Assembly (NCBI GenBank): GCA_026982705.1
Contig: JALSGP010000033.1
Coordinates: 1-64,000 of the forward strand
Direction of reading: 5' to 3'
Length of the DNA: 64,000 nucleotides
Source of the DNA: Alphaproteobacteria bacterium
GTDB lineage: Bacteria > Pseudomonadota > Alphaproteobacteria > Geminicoccales > Geminicoccaceae
The notes beneath the pieces are model-generated. The model was given only the letters and a program-made list of their open reading frames with translations. It was not told the DNA's origin and searched no databases. Positions 54,915-63,006 of the stretch are shown here, one piece after another (position 1 is the stretch's first letter; each line of letters opens with the position of its first letter). Position numbers and translations under genes: made by a program.

Positions 54915-55723
54915 GGCGGCGTGGTCGCGATCAGCATCTCGCCCTTGCCGCCGGCGGCCCGGCAGCCAACGAGGCGGCGCCGGCGCCGGCGCAGTCCCGG
55001 CACCGGCAGATCGCGGGCGGCCAGCTCGCGGGCCAGCAGTTCCACGAACAGGAAGTCGTGGACGCCGCAGTCCACGAAGGTGGGCGGCGGATCCGCCGGC
55101 GGCCGGTCCAGCAGGAGGGTGCCGCGGCGCATGGCGAAGCCGGCATCCGGCCCCACCTCCCCGCGGATCACGAAGGTGCCGCCGAGCATGCGCACCCCCA
55201 GACCCTCCGCCGCCGCCGCCGCCACCACGATGCCCCGCCGCATGCGCTCGCCGGCCCGTGGTCCGAGGGTCCCGTCCACCCACAGCACACCGCCGCCCAT
55301 GCCGAAGCGGTGGCCGTGGCGGCAGGCGGCGGCGAAGGCTCCCACGTCACCGCGCACCACCACCGTGCCGCCGCGCATGGCGGCCGCGGCCAGGAGCCCG
55401 GCCGAGCCCTCCACCTCGACCCGGCCCCCGCGCATGGCGAGGGCGAGTTCGTCGCCCACCTCGCCCTCCACCCGCAGCCGGCCGCCCTCCATCTCCGCCG
55501 CCACCCGGTCCAGCAGCGGCGAGCCGCCGGCGATCACCAGTTCCTCCCGCGCCCCGTCGCGCACCCGGAACAGATCCGCCACCGCCACCGTCCCGCCGCC
55601 GTGGCGCAGCTCCAGCCGCTCGATCTCCGCCACCGTCCGTGAGGCCAGCCGGTCGGGCCGCAGCGGCCCGGCATCGAGGGGAGCGGTCGGCGGCGTGTGC
55701 AGTTCCAGCACCCGCGGGCTCAT
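54911..55723 (-). CDS. fhcC: Formyltransferase/hydrolase complex subunit C
   Basis: FhcC is related to the FwdC/FmdC subunit of formylmethanofuran dehydrogenase. The 270-aa protein has the characteristic repeated right-handed helix with GxxAxxMRGGxxxVxGxxG units (LALAMRGGRVEVEGSAG, AAAMRGGTVVVRGDVG, RMRRGIVVAAA, FAMRRGTLLLDRP). It is structural in the Fhc complex, which moves formyl from H4MPT to a methanofuran analogue and hydrolyses it to formate. It overlaps fhcD (ATGA) upstream and the PfkB gene (GTGA) downstream. fhcA and fhcB are not adjacent. Confidence 0.92.
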   Translation of the reverse strand: MSPRVLELHTPPTAPLDAGPLRPDRLASRTVAEIERLELRHGGGTVAVADLFRVRDGAREELVIAGGSPLLDRVAAEMEGGRLRVEGEVGDELALAMRGGRVEVEGSAGLLAAAAMRGGTVVVRGDVGAFAAACRHGHRFGMGGGVLWVDGTLGPRAGERMRRGIVVAAAAAEGLGVRMLGGTFVIRGEVGPDAGFAMRRGTLLLDRPPADPPPTFVDCGVHDFLFVELLARELAARDLPVPGLRRRRRRLVGCRAAGGKGEMLIATTPP

Positions 55724-56616
55724 GCCAGGATCTCCCGCAGGTGGAAGTGGTAGGGCCCGAGGCGGCCGCCGTAGTTGCCGGCGTCCACCGCCACCAGCCC
55801 GCCGCGCCGCCCCACGGTACAGGCGGCGCGGATGCCGCGGGCCATGGCCTCCGCCACCGCCGCCTCGTCGAGGCCGTCGATCACCACTTCCAGCACCGAC
55901 CCCACCTCCGGTGGCAGCGCCGTGTCCGCCACCCCGCGGAGGGTGGGGCAATAGGCGTCGTTGGTGGAGGCGCCGAGCGACCGGTAGCGGGAGCCCACCT
56001 TGGAGCCGGAGCGGACGATGCCGCCGGGGAAGGGAAGGATGATCCCGGGCAGTCCGCGCATCGCCGCCACCGCCCGTTCCGCCGCCGCCCGCGCCGCCTC
56101 CGCCGTCTCCGCCAGCAGCAGGAAATTGCCGCCGCCCACGCCGCGCACCATCCCCGTCTCGTGTTCGCAGAGGAACTCCCCCTCCATCACGGGAATGCGC
56201 CAGATACGGCGCTCGCCGATGCGCTTCGCCACCTGCCAGCCGTCGCCGAAGAAGCGCAGCGCCTTGCCCAGCGGCAATCGTTCCTCGCCGTCGATGCCCG
56301 CGTAGCAGGCGGTGGTGGGGCAGGTGAGGACGCACTGGCCCACTCGTGCCACCAGCTGTTCCCGCAGCACCGTGCGGGAGGTGGCGAAGAACAGCAGCGC
56401 CACGCCCGGCCGGCCGTCCGGCGTCTCCGCCGGTGCGAGGCCGCGCTCGATGCCGGCCTCCACCCCGCAGGCGATCACCGAAGTGGCGAAGCCCGTGGCG
56501 GTGCGCCCCGCCGTCTCCGCCCAGTCGGCGGTGGCGGCCGTCACCAGGATACGCGTCGCGCGCATGGGAAAGGCTTCGGCGAAGCCTTCGCGGATCTCGA
56601 CTCCGTCGATCTGCAC
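55720..56616 (-). CDS. fhcD: Formylmethanofuran--H4MPT formyltransferase subunit (FhcD)
   Basis: The 298-aa protein is the formyltransferase of the Fhc complex. It has IDGVEIREGFAEAFPMRATRILVTAAT, GFATSVIACGVEAGIER, GQCVLTCPTTACYAGI, PVMEGEFLCEHETGMVRGVGGGNFLLL, FPGGIVRSGSKVGS and TNDAYCPTLRG. The start is GTG at 56616 with GCGGGAGGTTGGAC in front. It heads fhcD-fhcC-pfkB and is divergent from glnE. Confidence 0.95.
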   Translation of the reverse strand: MQIDGVEIREGFAEAFPMRATRILVTAATADWAETAGRTATGFATSVIACGVEAGIERGLAPAETPDGRPGVALLFFATSRTVLREQLVARVGQCVLTCPTTACYAGIDGEERLPLGKALRFFGDGWQVAKRIGERRIWRIPVMEGEFLCEHETGMVRGVGGGNFLLLAETAEAARAAAERAVAAMRGLPGIILPFPGGIVRSGSKVGSRYRSLGASTNDAYCPTLRGVADTALPPEVGSVLEVVIDGLDEAAVAEAMARGIRAACTVGRRGGLVAVDAGNYGGRLGPYHFHLREILA

Positions 56617-56634
56617 GTCCAACCTCCCGCACCC

Positions 56635-56663
56635 GGCATAACCGCAAGCGGACGCCGGCGCAA
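56635..56663 (-). promoter_or_regulatory. Putative fhcD-fhcC-pfkB promoter
   Basis: Minus strand: -35 TTGCGC (56663-56658), 17 bases, -10 TATGCC (56640-56635). The fhcD GTG lies only 18 bases beyond, so the leader would be very short. Confidence 0.5.
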
Positions 56664-56677
56664 CGTGTCCCGCGGCC

Positions 56678-56706
56678 TTGACCGCCCTCGTCCGCGGCCG
56701 CACCCT
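56678..56706 (+). promoter_or_regulatory. Possible glnE promoter
   Basis: -35 TTGACC (56678-56683), 17 bases, -10 CACCCT (56701-56706), 26 bases before the glnE GTG. The -10 is weak. Confidence 0.35.
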
Positions 56707-56732
56707 CCGGTCGGCGCCGACGGATCCCGCCC

Positions 56733-59696
56733 GTGTTCCCCGATCGCCTCGCCCCGCCCCTCGCCGACGACGCCGAGGCCGTGCGCACCGGGCGCGCGCG
56801 ACTGCGGCGCCGGCTCGAACTGGTGCGTCACCGGCCGTGGTGGGCGGCAGCCCACGCCTTCCTCGAGGCGCCCGAACACCGGGAGGTCGTCGACGGTCTC
56901 CTGACCGGCAGCCCCTTCCTCGCCGAATGCCTGCTGCAGGATCCGGAGGTGGCGGCAGCGCTGGTGGAGGAAGGGGTGGATGACCTCGCCGCCCGCATCC
57001 TCGCCGAGACCCGGGCCCTCCCCCTCGATTCGCGGAGCGCGCTCGCCGCCGGCCTCCGCCGGCTCCGCCGCCGTCTCGCCTTCGCCGTGGCCTGGGCGGA
57101 CCTCGCCGGTCTCTGGGATCCGGAACGGCAGATGGCGGTCCTCTCGGCCTTCGCCGACGTCTGCGTCGGCCGGGCGGTGGCCCATCTGCTGCGGGAGGCC
57201 CTGGTGCGGGGCGAGATCGAGCTCCCGGACCCGGAGGCACCGGAACGCGAGAGCGGCCTCGTCGTGCTGGCCATGGGCAAGCTCGGCGCCCACGAGCTCA
57301 ACTATTCCTCCGACATCGATCTGGTGGTGCTCCACGACCCCGAGCGGCTGCGCTATCGCGGCGGCGAGGCGCCGCGGGCCCTCGCCACCCGCATCGCCCG
57401 CAGCCTCGGCTATCTGCTGGAACAGCGCACCCGAGACGGCTACGTCTTCCGCACCGACTTCCGGCTGCGGCCCCACCTGCCGGGCCATCCCCTCGCCTTC
57501 TCCACCGCCGAGGCGGAGGCCTACTACGAGCGCCACGGGCAGAACTGGGAGCGGGCGGCCCTCGTCAAGGCGCGGGCGCACGCCGGCGACGTGGAGGCCG
57601 GCGAGGCCTTCCTCGCCCGTCTCGCCCCCTTCGTCTGGCGCAAATATCTGGACTACGCCGCCATCCGCGACATCCACGCCATCAAGCGCCAGATCCACGC
57701 CCACCGCGGCTTCGCCGAGATCCGCGTGCCGGGCCACGATCTCAAGGTGGGCCGCGGCGGCATCCGCGAGATCGAATTCTTCGTCCAGACCCAGCAGCTC
57801 ATCCTCGGCGGCCGCCACCCGGAGCTGCGCACCCGCCGCACCCGCGAGGCCCTGGCCCGCCTCGCCGCCGGTCGCTGGATCGGCGAGGAGGTGCGTGACG
57901 AACTGGATCGCGCCTACCTCTTCCTGCGCGCCCTCGAACACCGTCTCCAGATGCGTCACGACCGCCAGACCCAGCGCCTGCCCGAGCGCCCGGAGGAATT
58001 CGCCCGCTTCGCCCTCTTCTGCGGACGTCGCGACGCCGCCGCCTTCGAGGCGGAGATCCGGGCGGCGCTGACCACCGTGGACCGCCACTACGCCGCTCTC
58101 TTCGAGCACGAGGTGGAGCTGGGGGTGGGCGGCAGCCTCGTCTTCACCGGCACCGAGGACGATCCGGAGACGCTGGAGACGCTGCGGCGGCTGGGCTTCC
58201 GCGAGCCTCCCCGGATCTCGGCCCGCATCCGTGAGTGGCACCACGGCACCATCCGCGCCACCCGCAGCGCCCGCGCCCGCGAGTTGCTGACGGAGATGAT
58301 GCCGGCCATCCTCGCCGCCCTCGCCCACCAGCCCGACCCGGACGCCGCCTTCGCCCTCTTCGACGAGTTCCTGACGGCGCTGCCGGCCGGCGTGCAGATC
58401 TTCTCGCTGCTGCACGCCAACGACCGACTGCTGCGGCTGTTGGCGGATCTCATGGGCGCGGCCCCACGTCTCGCCCGCACGCTCGCCGAGCAGAGCGAGC
58501 TCTTCGAAGCCATGCTGGAGCCGGATTTCTTCGAGCCGCTGCCGGACCGGGAGCGTCTCGCCGGCGAGCTGGACCGGTTGCTGGCCGAAACCAGCGGGCT
58601 CGAGGAAGTGCTGGAGACCACCCGCCGCTTCGCCCACGCCCGCCAGTTCCAGGCCGGCCTCCATCTGCTGCTCGGCATCGCCCCGGTGCAGGAGGTGCAG
58701 GCGACCCTCACCGCCATCGCCGAGGTGGTGCTGGAGACGCTGCTGCCCTACGCCCACGCCTGGCTCCGCCACCGCCACGGCGACATTGCGGGCGGCCGCT
58801 TCGCGGTGGTGGGGCTCGGCAAACTGGGCAGCCGCGAGCTCACCATCGGCTCGGACCTGGATCTGGTCTTCGTCTTCGACGCCCCTCTCGACGCCCGCTC
58901 CGACGGTCCGCAGCCGCTGGCCGCCACCACCTACTACGCCCGTCTCGGCCAGCGGCTGGTGAGCGCCCTCACCGCCCGCACCCGCGGCGGCCGCCTCTAC
59001 GAGATCGACATGCGTCTGCGGCCCTCCGGCAACATCGGCCCCCTCGCCACCAGCCTCGCCGCCTTCCGCCGCTACGAGACGGAAACGGCGGAGACCTGGG
59101 AGCATCAGGCGCTGACCCGGGCGCGGCCGGTGGCCGGTGACGCGACGCTGTGTGCCGCCATCCGTGCGCTGGTGGACGAGGTGATCACCCGCCCCCGCGA
59201 TCCCGCCGCCCTCGCCCGCGACATCCGCCGCATGCGCGAGCGCGTCCACCGCGAACACGGTCGCGACGATCCCTGGCACCTCAAGCACGTGCGCGGCGGG
59301 CTCGTGGACCTCGAGTTCACCGCCCAGTTCCTGCAGCTCGCCCATGCCCGCACGCATCCGGCACTGCGCCGGCCGGAGACACGGGCGGTGCTGCGGTCGG
59401 CGGGGGAGGTGGGACTGCTCTCCCGTGAGTGGGCCGAGGCGCTGGTGACGGCCCTCGACCTGCAGCACGCCCTGCAGGCGGTGTTGCGGCTCTCGGGCGA
59501 TGCCGGCCTGCGACCCGAGCGGGCGCCGCCGGGCATGAAGGAGGCGCTGGTGCGCGCCGCCAACCGCGCCCTCGAGGGCCATCCGCCGGTGGGCGACTTC
59601 GCCGCCCTCGAGGCCCGGCTGGTGGAGGCCCAGCGGACCGCCCGCGCCGCCTTCGACGCGCTCTGCCCGCCCCTCGCTGGGGAGGCGGAAGCTTGA
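56733..59696 (+). CDS. glnE: Bifunctional glutamine synthetase adenylyltransferase/adenylyl-removing enzyme
   Basis: The 987-aa enzyme adds and removes AMP on glutamine synthetase according to nitrogen status. Both nucleotidyltransferase domains are seen. The N-terminal deadenylylating one has LAMGKLGAHELNYSSDIDLVVLHD; the C-terminal adenylylating one has VGLGKLGSRELTIGSDLDLVFVFD and EIDMRLRPSGNIGPLATS. Between them lies the helical PII-binding and regulatory region. The start is taken as GTG at 56733. The stop overlaps the next gene by TTGA. Confidence 0.95.
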   Translation: MFPDRLAPPLADDAEAVRTGRARLRRRLELVRHRPWWAAAHAFLEAPEHREVVDGLLTGSPFLAECLLQDPEVAAALVEEGVDDLAARILAETRALPLDSRSALAAGLRRLRRRLAFAVAWADLAGLWDPERQMAVLSAFADVCVGRAVAHLLREALVRGEIELPDPEAPERESGLVVLAMGKLGAHELNYSSDIDLVVLHDPERLRYRGGEAPRALATRIARSLGYLLEQRTRDGYVFRTDFRLRPHLPGHPLAFSTAEAEAYYERHGQNWERAALVKARAHAGDVEAGEAFLARLAPFVWRKYLDYAAIRDIHAIKRQIHAHRGFAEIRVPGHDLKVGRGGIREIEFFVQTQQLILGGRHPELRTRRTREALARLAAGRWIGEEVRDELDRAYLFLRALEHRLQMRHDRQTQRLPERPEEFARFALFCGRRDAAAFEAEIRAALTTVDRHYAALFEHEVELGVGGSLVFTGTEDDPETLETLRRLGFREPPRISARIREWHHGTIRATRSARARELLTEMMPAILAALAHQPDPDAAFALFDEFLTALPAGVQIFSLLHANDRLLRLLADLMGAAPRLARTLAEQSELFEAMLEPDFFEPLPDRERLAGELDRLLAETSGLEEVLETTRRFAHARQFQAGLHLLLGIAPVQEVQATLTAIAEVVLETLLPYAHAWLRHRHGDIAGGRFAVVGLGKLGSRELTIGSDLDLVFVFDAPLDARSDGPQPLAATTYYARLGQRLVSALTARTRGGRLYEIDMRLRPSGNIGPLATSLAAFRRYETETAETWEHQALTRARPVAGDATLCAAIRALVDEVITRPRDPAALARDIRRMRERVHREHGRDDPWHLKHVRGGLVDLEFTAQFLQLAHARTHPALRRPETRAVLRSAGEVGLLSREWAEALVTALDLQHALQAVLRLSGDAGLRPERAPPGMKEALVRAANRALEGHPPVGDFAALEARLVEAQRTARAAFDALCPPLAGEAEA

Positions 59697-60226
59697 CCCG
59701 CACCTTCACCCCCGCCGCCGAGGTGATCCGGCGGTTGCGGCGCATCGGTGCGCTCGCCCTCGCCGTGGGCGCCGGTTTCGGCCTCTTCGTGCTGCTGGAG
59801 GGGCGCGCGCCCTGGAGCCAGCGCCTGCTGGCGCTCCTCCTGTTCAGCGTCCCCTTCCTGTGGGGCGGGCACGTCTTCCTGCGCGAGGCGGCGCTGCTCG
59901 CGCGTGCACGCCTCGACTTCGACGGCCGTCGTCTCCGCTGGCGCCTGCCCCGCGGCGGCCGGCTGTCGTCGGCCGGCGGGCTCGAGGAGGGCGAGACGGC
60001 CGCGGCCGCGGTGCGCCGGGTGGACTACCGCCAGCGTCCGCTGCTGGAGCTGATCTTCCTCTCGGCCCTGCGCCCGCGCGGCACCTTCTCCCGTCACGTC
60101 TTCGTCCTCCACGCCGACGAGCGCGTGCTGGAGCTGGATCCGGCCCTGTGGCCCGGTATCGAGACCCTCGCCCGACACTTCGCCGAGCGGCTGTCGGCGG
60201 CGGAATCCGCCCCATCTTCCTCCTGA
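59693..60226 (+). CDS. DUF-like integral membrane protein downstream of glnE
   Basis: The 177-aa product has two N-terminal hydrophobic helices (ALALAVGAGFGLFVLLEG, LLALLLFSVPFLWGGHVFL). A soluble beta-rich C-terminal domain follows (LDFDGRRLRWRLPRGG, LLELIFLSALRPRGTFSRHVFVLHAD). This 2TM-plus-PH-like arrangement is common among small bacterial envelope proteins. The TTG at 59693 overlaps the glnE stop; later GTG starts are possible. Function unknown. Confidence 0.65.
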   Translation: MTRTFTPAAEVIRRLRRIGALALAVGAGFGLFVLLEGRAPWSQRLLALLLFSVPFLWGGHVFLREAALLARARLDFDGRRLRWRLPRGGRLSSAGGLEEGETAAAAVRRVDYRQRPLLELIFLSALRPRGTFSRHVFVLHADERVLELDPALWPGIETLARHFAERLSAAESAPSSS

Positions 60227-60251
60227 GACCCCGACCGTGGAGCGTGGAGTC

Positions 60252-60749
60252 ATGAGCGAACGTGCCGTCGAGGCCGGAGATCCGGTGCCGCCCTTCGCCG
60301 TCACCTGTGACGACGGCGAGACCCTCACCCACGAGACCATCCGTGGCCGGCCGTGGGTGATCTGGTTCTATCCGAAGGACGACACACCGGGCTGCACCCG
60401 CGAGGCCAGGGATTTCTCCGGGCTCGCCGAAGCCTTTCGCCGCCTCGGTGTGGACCTGCTCGGCATCTCCATGGATCCGCCGGAGCGCCATCGCCGCTTT
60501 CGCGAGAAGCACGGTCTCGCCGTCCGTCTCGCCACCGACGCCGACGGCCGCGTGCACCGCGCCTTCGGCGCCTGGGGCTCCAAGAACCGCTACGGGCGCG
60601 TGGTGGAGGGGGTGATCCGCTCCACCTTCCTGATCGGCGCCGACGGACGCATCCTCCGGGTCTGGCGCAACGTGCGGGTACCGGGCCACGCCGAGCGGGT
60701 GCTGGCGGAGGCGGAGCGGCGGCTGGGCCGGCAGGAGGCGGCGTCGTGA
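60252..60749 (+). CDS. bcp: Thioredoxin-dependent peroxiredoxin, BCP/PrxQ family
   Basis: The 165-aa enzyme reduces hydroperoxides. The peroxidatic Cys is in FYPKDDTPGCTREARDF. The resolving Cys usually found five residues later in BCP is replaced (TREARD), so it should act as a 1-Cys enzyme or use a different resolving partner. The ATG at 60252 follows CGTGGAGTC. Placement just after glnE is common in alphaproteobacteria. It overlaps the methyltransferase gene by GTGA. Confidence 0.92.
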   Translation: MSERAVEAGDPVPPFAVTCDDGETLTHETIRGRPWVIWFYPKDDTPGCTREARDFSGLAEAFRRLGVDLLGISMDPPERHRRFREKHGLAVRLATDADGRVHRAFGAWGSKNRYGRVVEGVIRSTFLIGADGRILRVWRNVRVPGHAERVLAEAERRLGRQEAAS

Positions 60750-61417
60750 GTCCGCGCACCGTCGGCCTCGATCCCCGTCTCCACGAATGGCTCCTGCGCG
60801 AGGGCATCGCGGAGCATCCGGCGCTGCGGGCCCTGCGCGAGGAGACGGATCGCCTGCCCGAGGCGGAGATGCGCTCCTCGACGGAGCAGATGGCGCTCCT
60901 GGCCTTCCTGCTGCGACTCATGGGCGCCCGCCGGGTGCTGGAGGTGGGCTGCTTCACCGGCTACGGCGCGCTGGCCATGGCCCTCGCCCTGCCGGAGGAC
61001 GGCGAGGTGGTGACGGTGGACGTCAACCGCGCGTGGGCCGAGCTGGGCCGCCGCCACTGGCGGGCGGCCGGCGTGGAGGGACGGATCCGCTTCGTGGAGG
61101 GCGAGGCCCTCGCCGTCCTCGACCGGATGCTGGCGGAGGGAGGCGCCGGCACCTTCGATCTGGTCTACGTGGACGCCGACAAGAAGCGTTATCCCGACTA
61201 CTGGACGCGGGCGGTGGCGCTGGTGCGGCCGGGCGGCCTCGTGGCGGCGGACAACGTCTTCTGGGAGGGGCGGGTGGCCGATCCCGGCGACCGCTCCCGC
61301 CAGGTGGCGGGCATCCGCCGGCTGGTGCGCGCCGCCCGCACCGATCCTCGGGTGGAGGCGCTGGTGGTGCCGGTGGGCGACGGCCTGCTGCTGGCACGCC
61401 GCCTTCCGGATCGCTGA
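60746..61417 (+). CDS. Class I SAM-dependent O-methyltransferase (CCoAOMT-like)
   Basis: The 223-aa protein matches the bacterial catechol/caffeoyl-CoA O-methyltransferase family. It has STEQMALLAFLLRLMGARRVLEVGCFTGYGALAMALAL (SAM site), VVTVDVNRAWAELG, DLVYVDADKKRYPDYW (metal-binding Asp) and VAADNVFWEGRV (metal Asp-Asn). The physiological acceptor is unknown. The start is GTG at 60746. A hairpin terminator follows. Confidence 0.9.
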   Translation: MSPRTVGLDPRLHEWLLREGIAEHPALRALREETDRLPEAEMRSSTEQMALLAFLLRLMGARRVLEVGCFTGYGALAMALALPEDGEVVTVDVNRAWAELGRRHWRAAGVEGRIRFVEGEALAVLDRMLAEGGAGTFDLVYVDADKKRYPDYWTRAVALVRPGGLVAADNVFWEGRVADPGDRSRQVAGIRRLVRAARTDPRVEALVVPVGDGLLLARRLPDR

Positions 61418-61437
61418 CCCCCGCCCCGCGACGGCGA

Positions 61438-61460
61438 GGGGCGGTCCCGCGGACCGCCCC
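61438..61460. terminator. Bidirectional terminator between the methyltransferase gene and ftsZ
   Basis: A 10-base stem (61438-61447 with 61451-61460) with a CGC loop lies between convergent genes. Confidence 0.65.
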
Positions 61461-61484
61461 CCTGCAGGTCCGATCCGCCGGAGG

Positions 61485-62909
61485 TCAGGAGCGGATGCGC
61501 TCGCGGCGGAGGAAGGCCGGGATGTCGGCGATCTCGTCCTCGACGGTGTCGCGCTCGGCCCGCGGCCGCGGGGCGGGATGGGGCCGCACCGGCCGGCCGC
61601 CGCTGGTGGTGCCCAGTCCGACCTGGGTGGTGAAGCGCCGCACGCGGGCGAACAGACCGCCGGTCGCCGCCGGCGAGGGCGTCGCGGCGGGCGTCATCTC
61701 CCCGTCATCCTCGCCGCCGGCGGTGGCGGGCGCGTCCTTCTCCGTCTCCCCGTCGGCGGACCGGCTCGGCCGCTCCAGCCGGGCGGTGGGCTCGGGCACC
61801 GGTTCCTCGCGGACGGGCGTGCGCGCGGCCGCCGCCGGCCGCGGCGCCTCGGCCGGCTTCGCCTGGAAGCGGAAGCCGGGGATCACCGGGGCGGAGCGCT
61901 CGGGCTGGGCGGCCGTCTCCGTTCCCTTCTCCGCCCGGGACTGGGGCGCCTCGATGCCGGTGGCCACCACCGACACCCGCATGCGCCCCTCCATGCTCTC
62001 GTCGAAGATGGCGCCGAAGATGATGTTGGCGTCCGGATCCACCTCCTCGCGGATGCGGTTCGCGGCCTCGTCCACCTCGAAGAGGGTGAGATCCTTGCCG
62101 CCGGTGACGTTGATGAGGACGCCGCGCGCCCCCTTCATGGACACCTCGTCCAGCAGCGGATTGGAGATGGCCGCCTCCGCCGCCTCGATGGCGCGGCGCT
62201 CGCCCTCCGCCTCGCCGGTGCCCATCATGGCCTTGCCCATCTCGCTCATCACCGTGCGGATGTCGGCGAAGTCGAGATTGATGAGGCCGGGCATGACGAT
62301 GAGATCGGTGACGCCGCGCACGCCCATGTGCAGCACCTCGTCGGCCATGCGGAAGGCCTCGGCGAAGGTGGTGCGCTCGTTGGCGAGGCGGAACAGGTTC
62401 TGGTTGGGGATGACGATGAGGGTGTCCACGTACTGCTGCAGCTCCTCGATCCCCGCCTCGGCGATGCGCATGCGCTGGGCGCCCTCGAAGTGGAAGGGCT
62501 TGGTCACCACGCCGACGGTGAGGATGCCCTGTTCGCGGACGGCGCGGGCGATCACCGGGGCGGCCCCGGTGCCGGTGCCGCCGCCCATGCCGGCGGTGAT
62601 GAAGACCATGTGGCTGCCCTGCAGGTGATCGAGGATCTCGTCCAGCGCCTCCTCGGCGGCGGCGCGGCCGATCTCGGGACGGGCGCCGGCCCCGAGGCCG
62701 TGGGTGATGCTGGCGCCGAGCTGGACCTTGCGCTCGGCGAGGCAGTGGCCGAGGGCCTGGGCATCGGTGTTGCAGGCGACGAAGTCCACCCCCTCCAGAT
62801 GGGCGGTGATCATGTTGTTGACGGCGTTGCCGCCGGCGCCGCCGACGCCGACCACGGTGATGCGCGGCTTGAGCTCGTGCGTGACGGGCATGGTGAGATT
62901 GATGGTCAT
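61485..62909 (-). CDS. ftsZ: Cell division GTPase FtsZ
   Basis: FtsZ polymerises at midcell into the Z-ring. The 474-aa protein has [26 protein letters not shown], the tubulin signature [26 protein letters not shown] and the T7 loop region [12 protein letters not shown] long Pro/Ala/Glu linker of about 150 residues leads to the conserved C-terminal FtsA/ZipA-binding peptide [12 protein letters not shown]. The ATG at 62909 was chosen over one at 62927 because conserved MTINL starts there and GAGGAAGG precedes it. It is 97 bases after ftsA on the same strand. Confidence 0.97.
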   Translation of the reverse strand: MTINLTMPVTHELKPRITVVGVGGAGGNAVNNMITAHLEGVDFVACNTDAQALGHCLAERKVQLGASITHGLGAGARPEIGRAAAEEALDEILDHLQGSHMVFITAGMGGGTGTGAAPVIARAVREQGILTVGVVTKPFHFEGAQRMRIAEAGIEELQQYVDTLIVIPNQNLFRLANERTTFAEAFRMADEVLHMGVRGVTDLIVMPGLINLDFADIRTVMSEMGKAMMGTGEAEGERRAIEAAEAAISNPLLDEVSMKGARGVLINVTGGKDLTLFEVDEAANRIREEVDPDANIIFGAIFDESMEGRMRVSVVATGIEAPQSRAEKGTETAAQPERSAPVIPGFRFQAKPAEAPRPAAAARTPVREEPVPEPTARLERPSRSADGETEKDAPATAGGEDDGEMTPAATPSPAATGGLFARVRRFTTQVGLGTTSGGRPVRPHPAPRPRAERDTVEDEIADIPAFLRRERIRS

Positions 62910-63006
62910 CCTTCCTCGCTCCTCCACTGCGCGTGCGACGCTCGCCTCGCGGCGATCCGACCGTGGGCAGGCGGCCGGTCGCCCGGGCCGGTTCTCCGGC
63001 TCCGCT

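Noticed and set aside
56541-59582. 1013-aa minus-strand frame
   Set aside because: It is antisense to glnE, which has unmistakable motifs in both catalytic domains.
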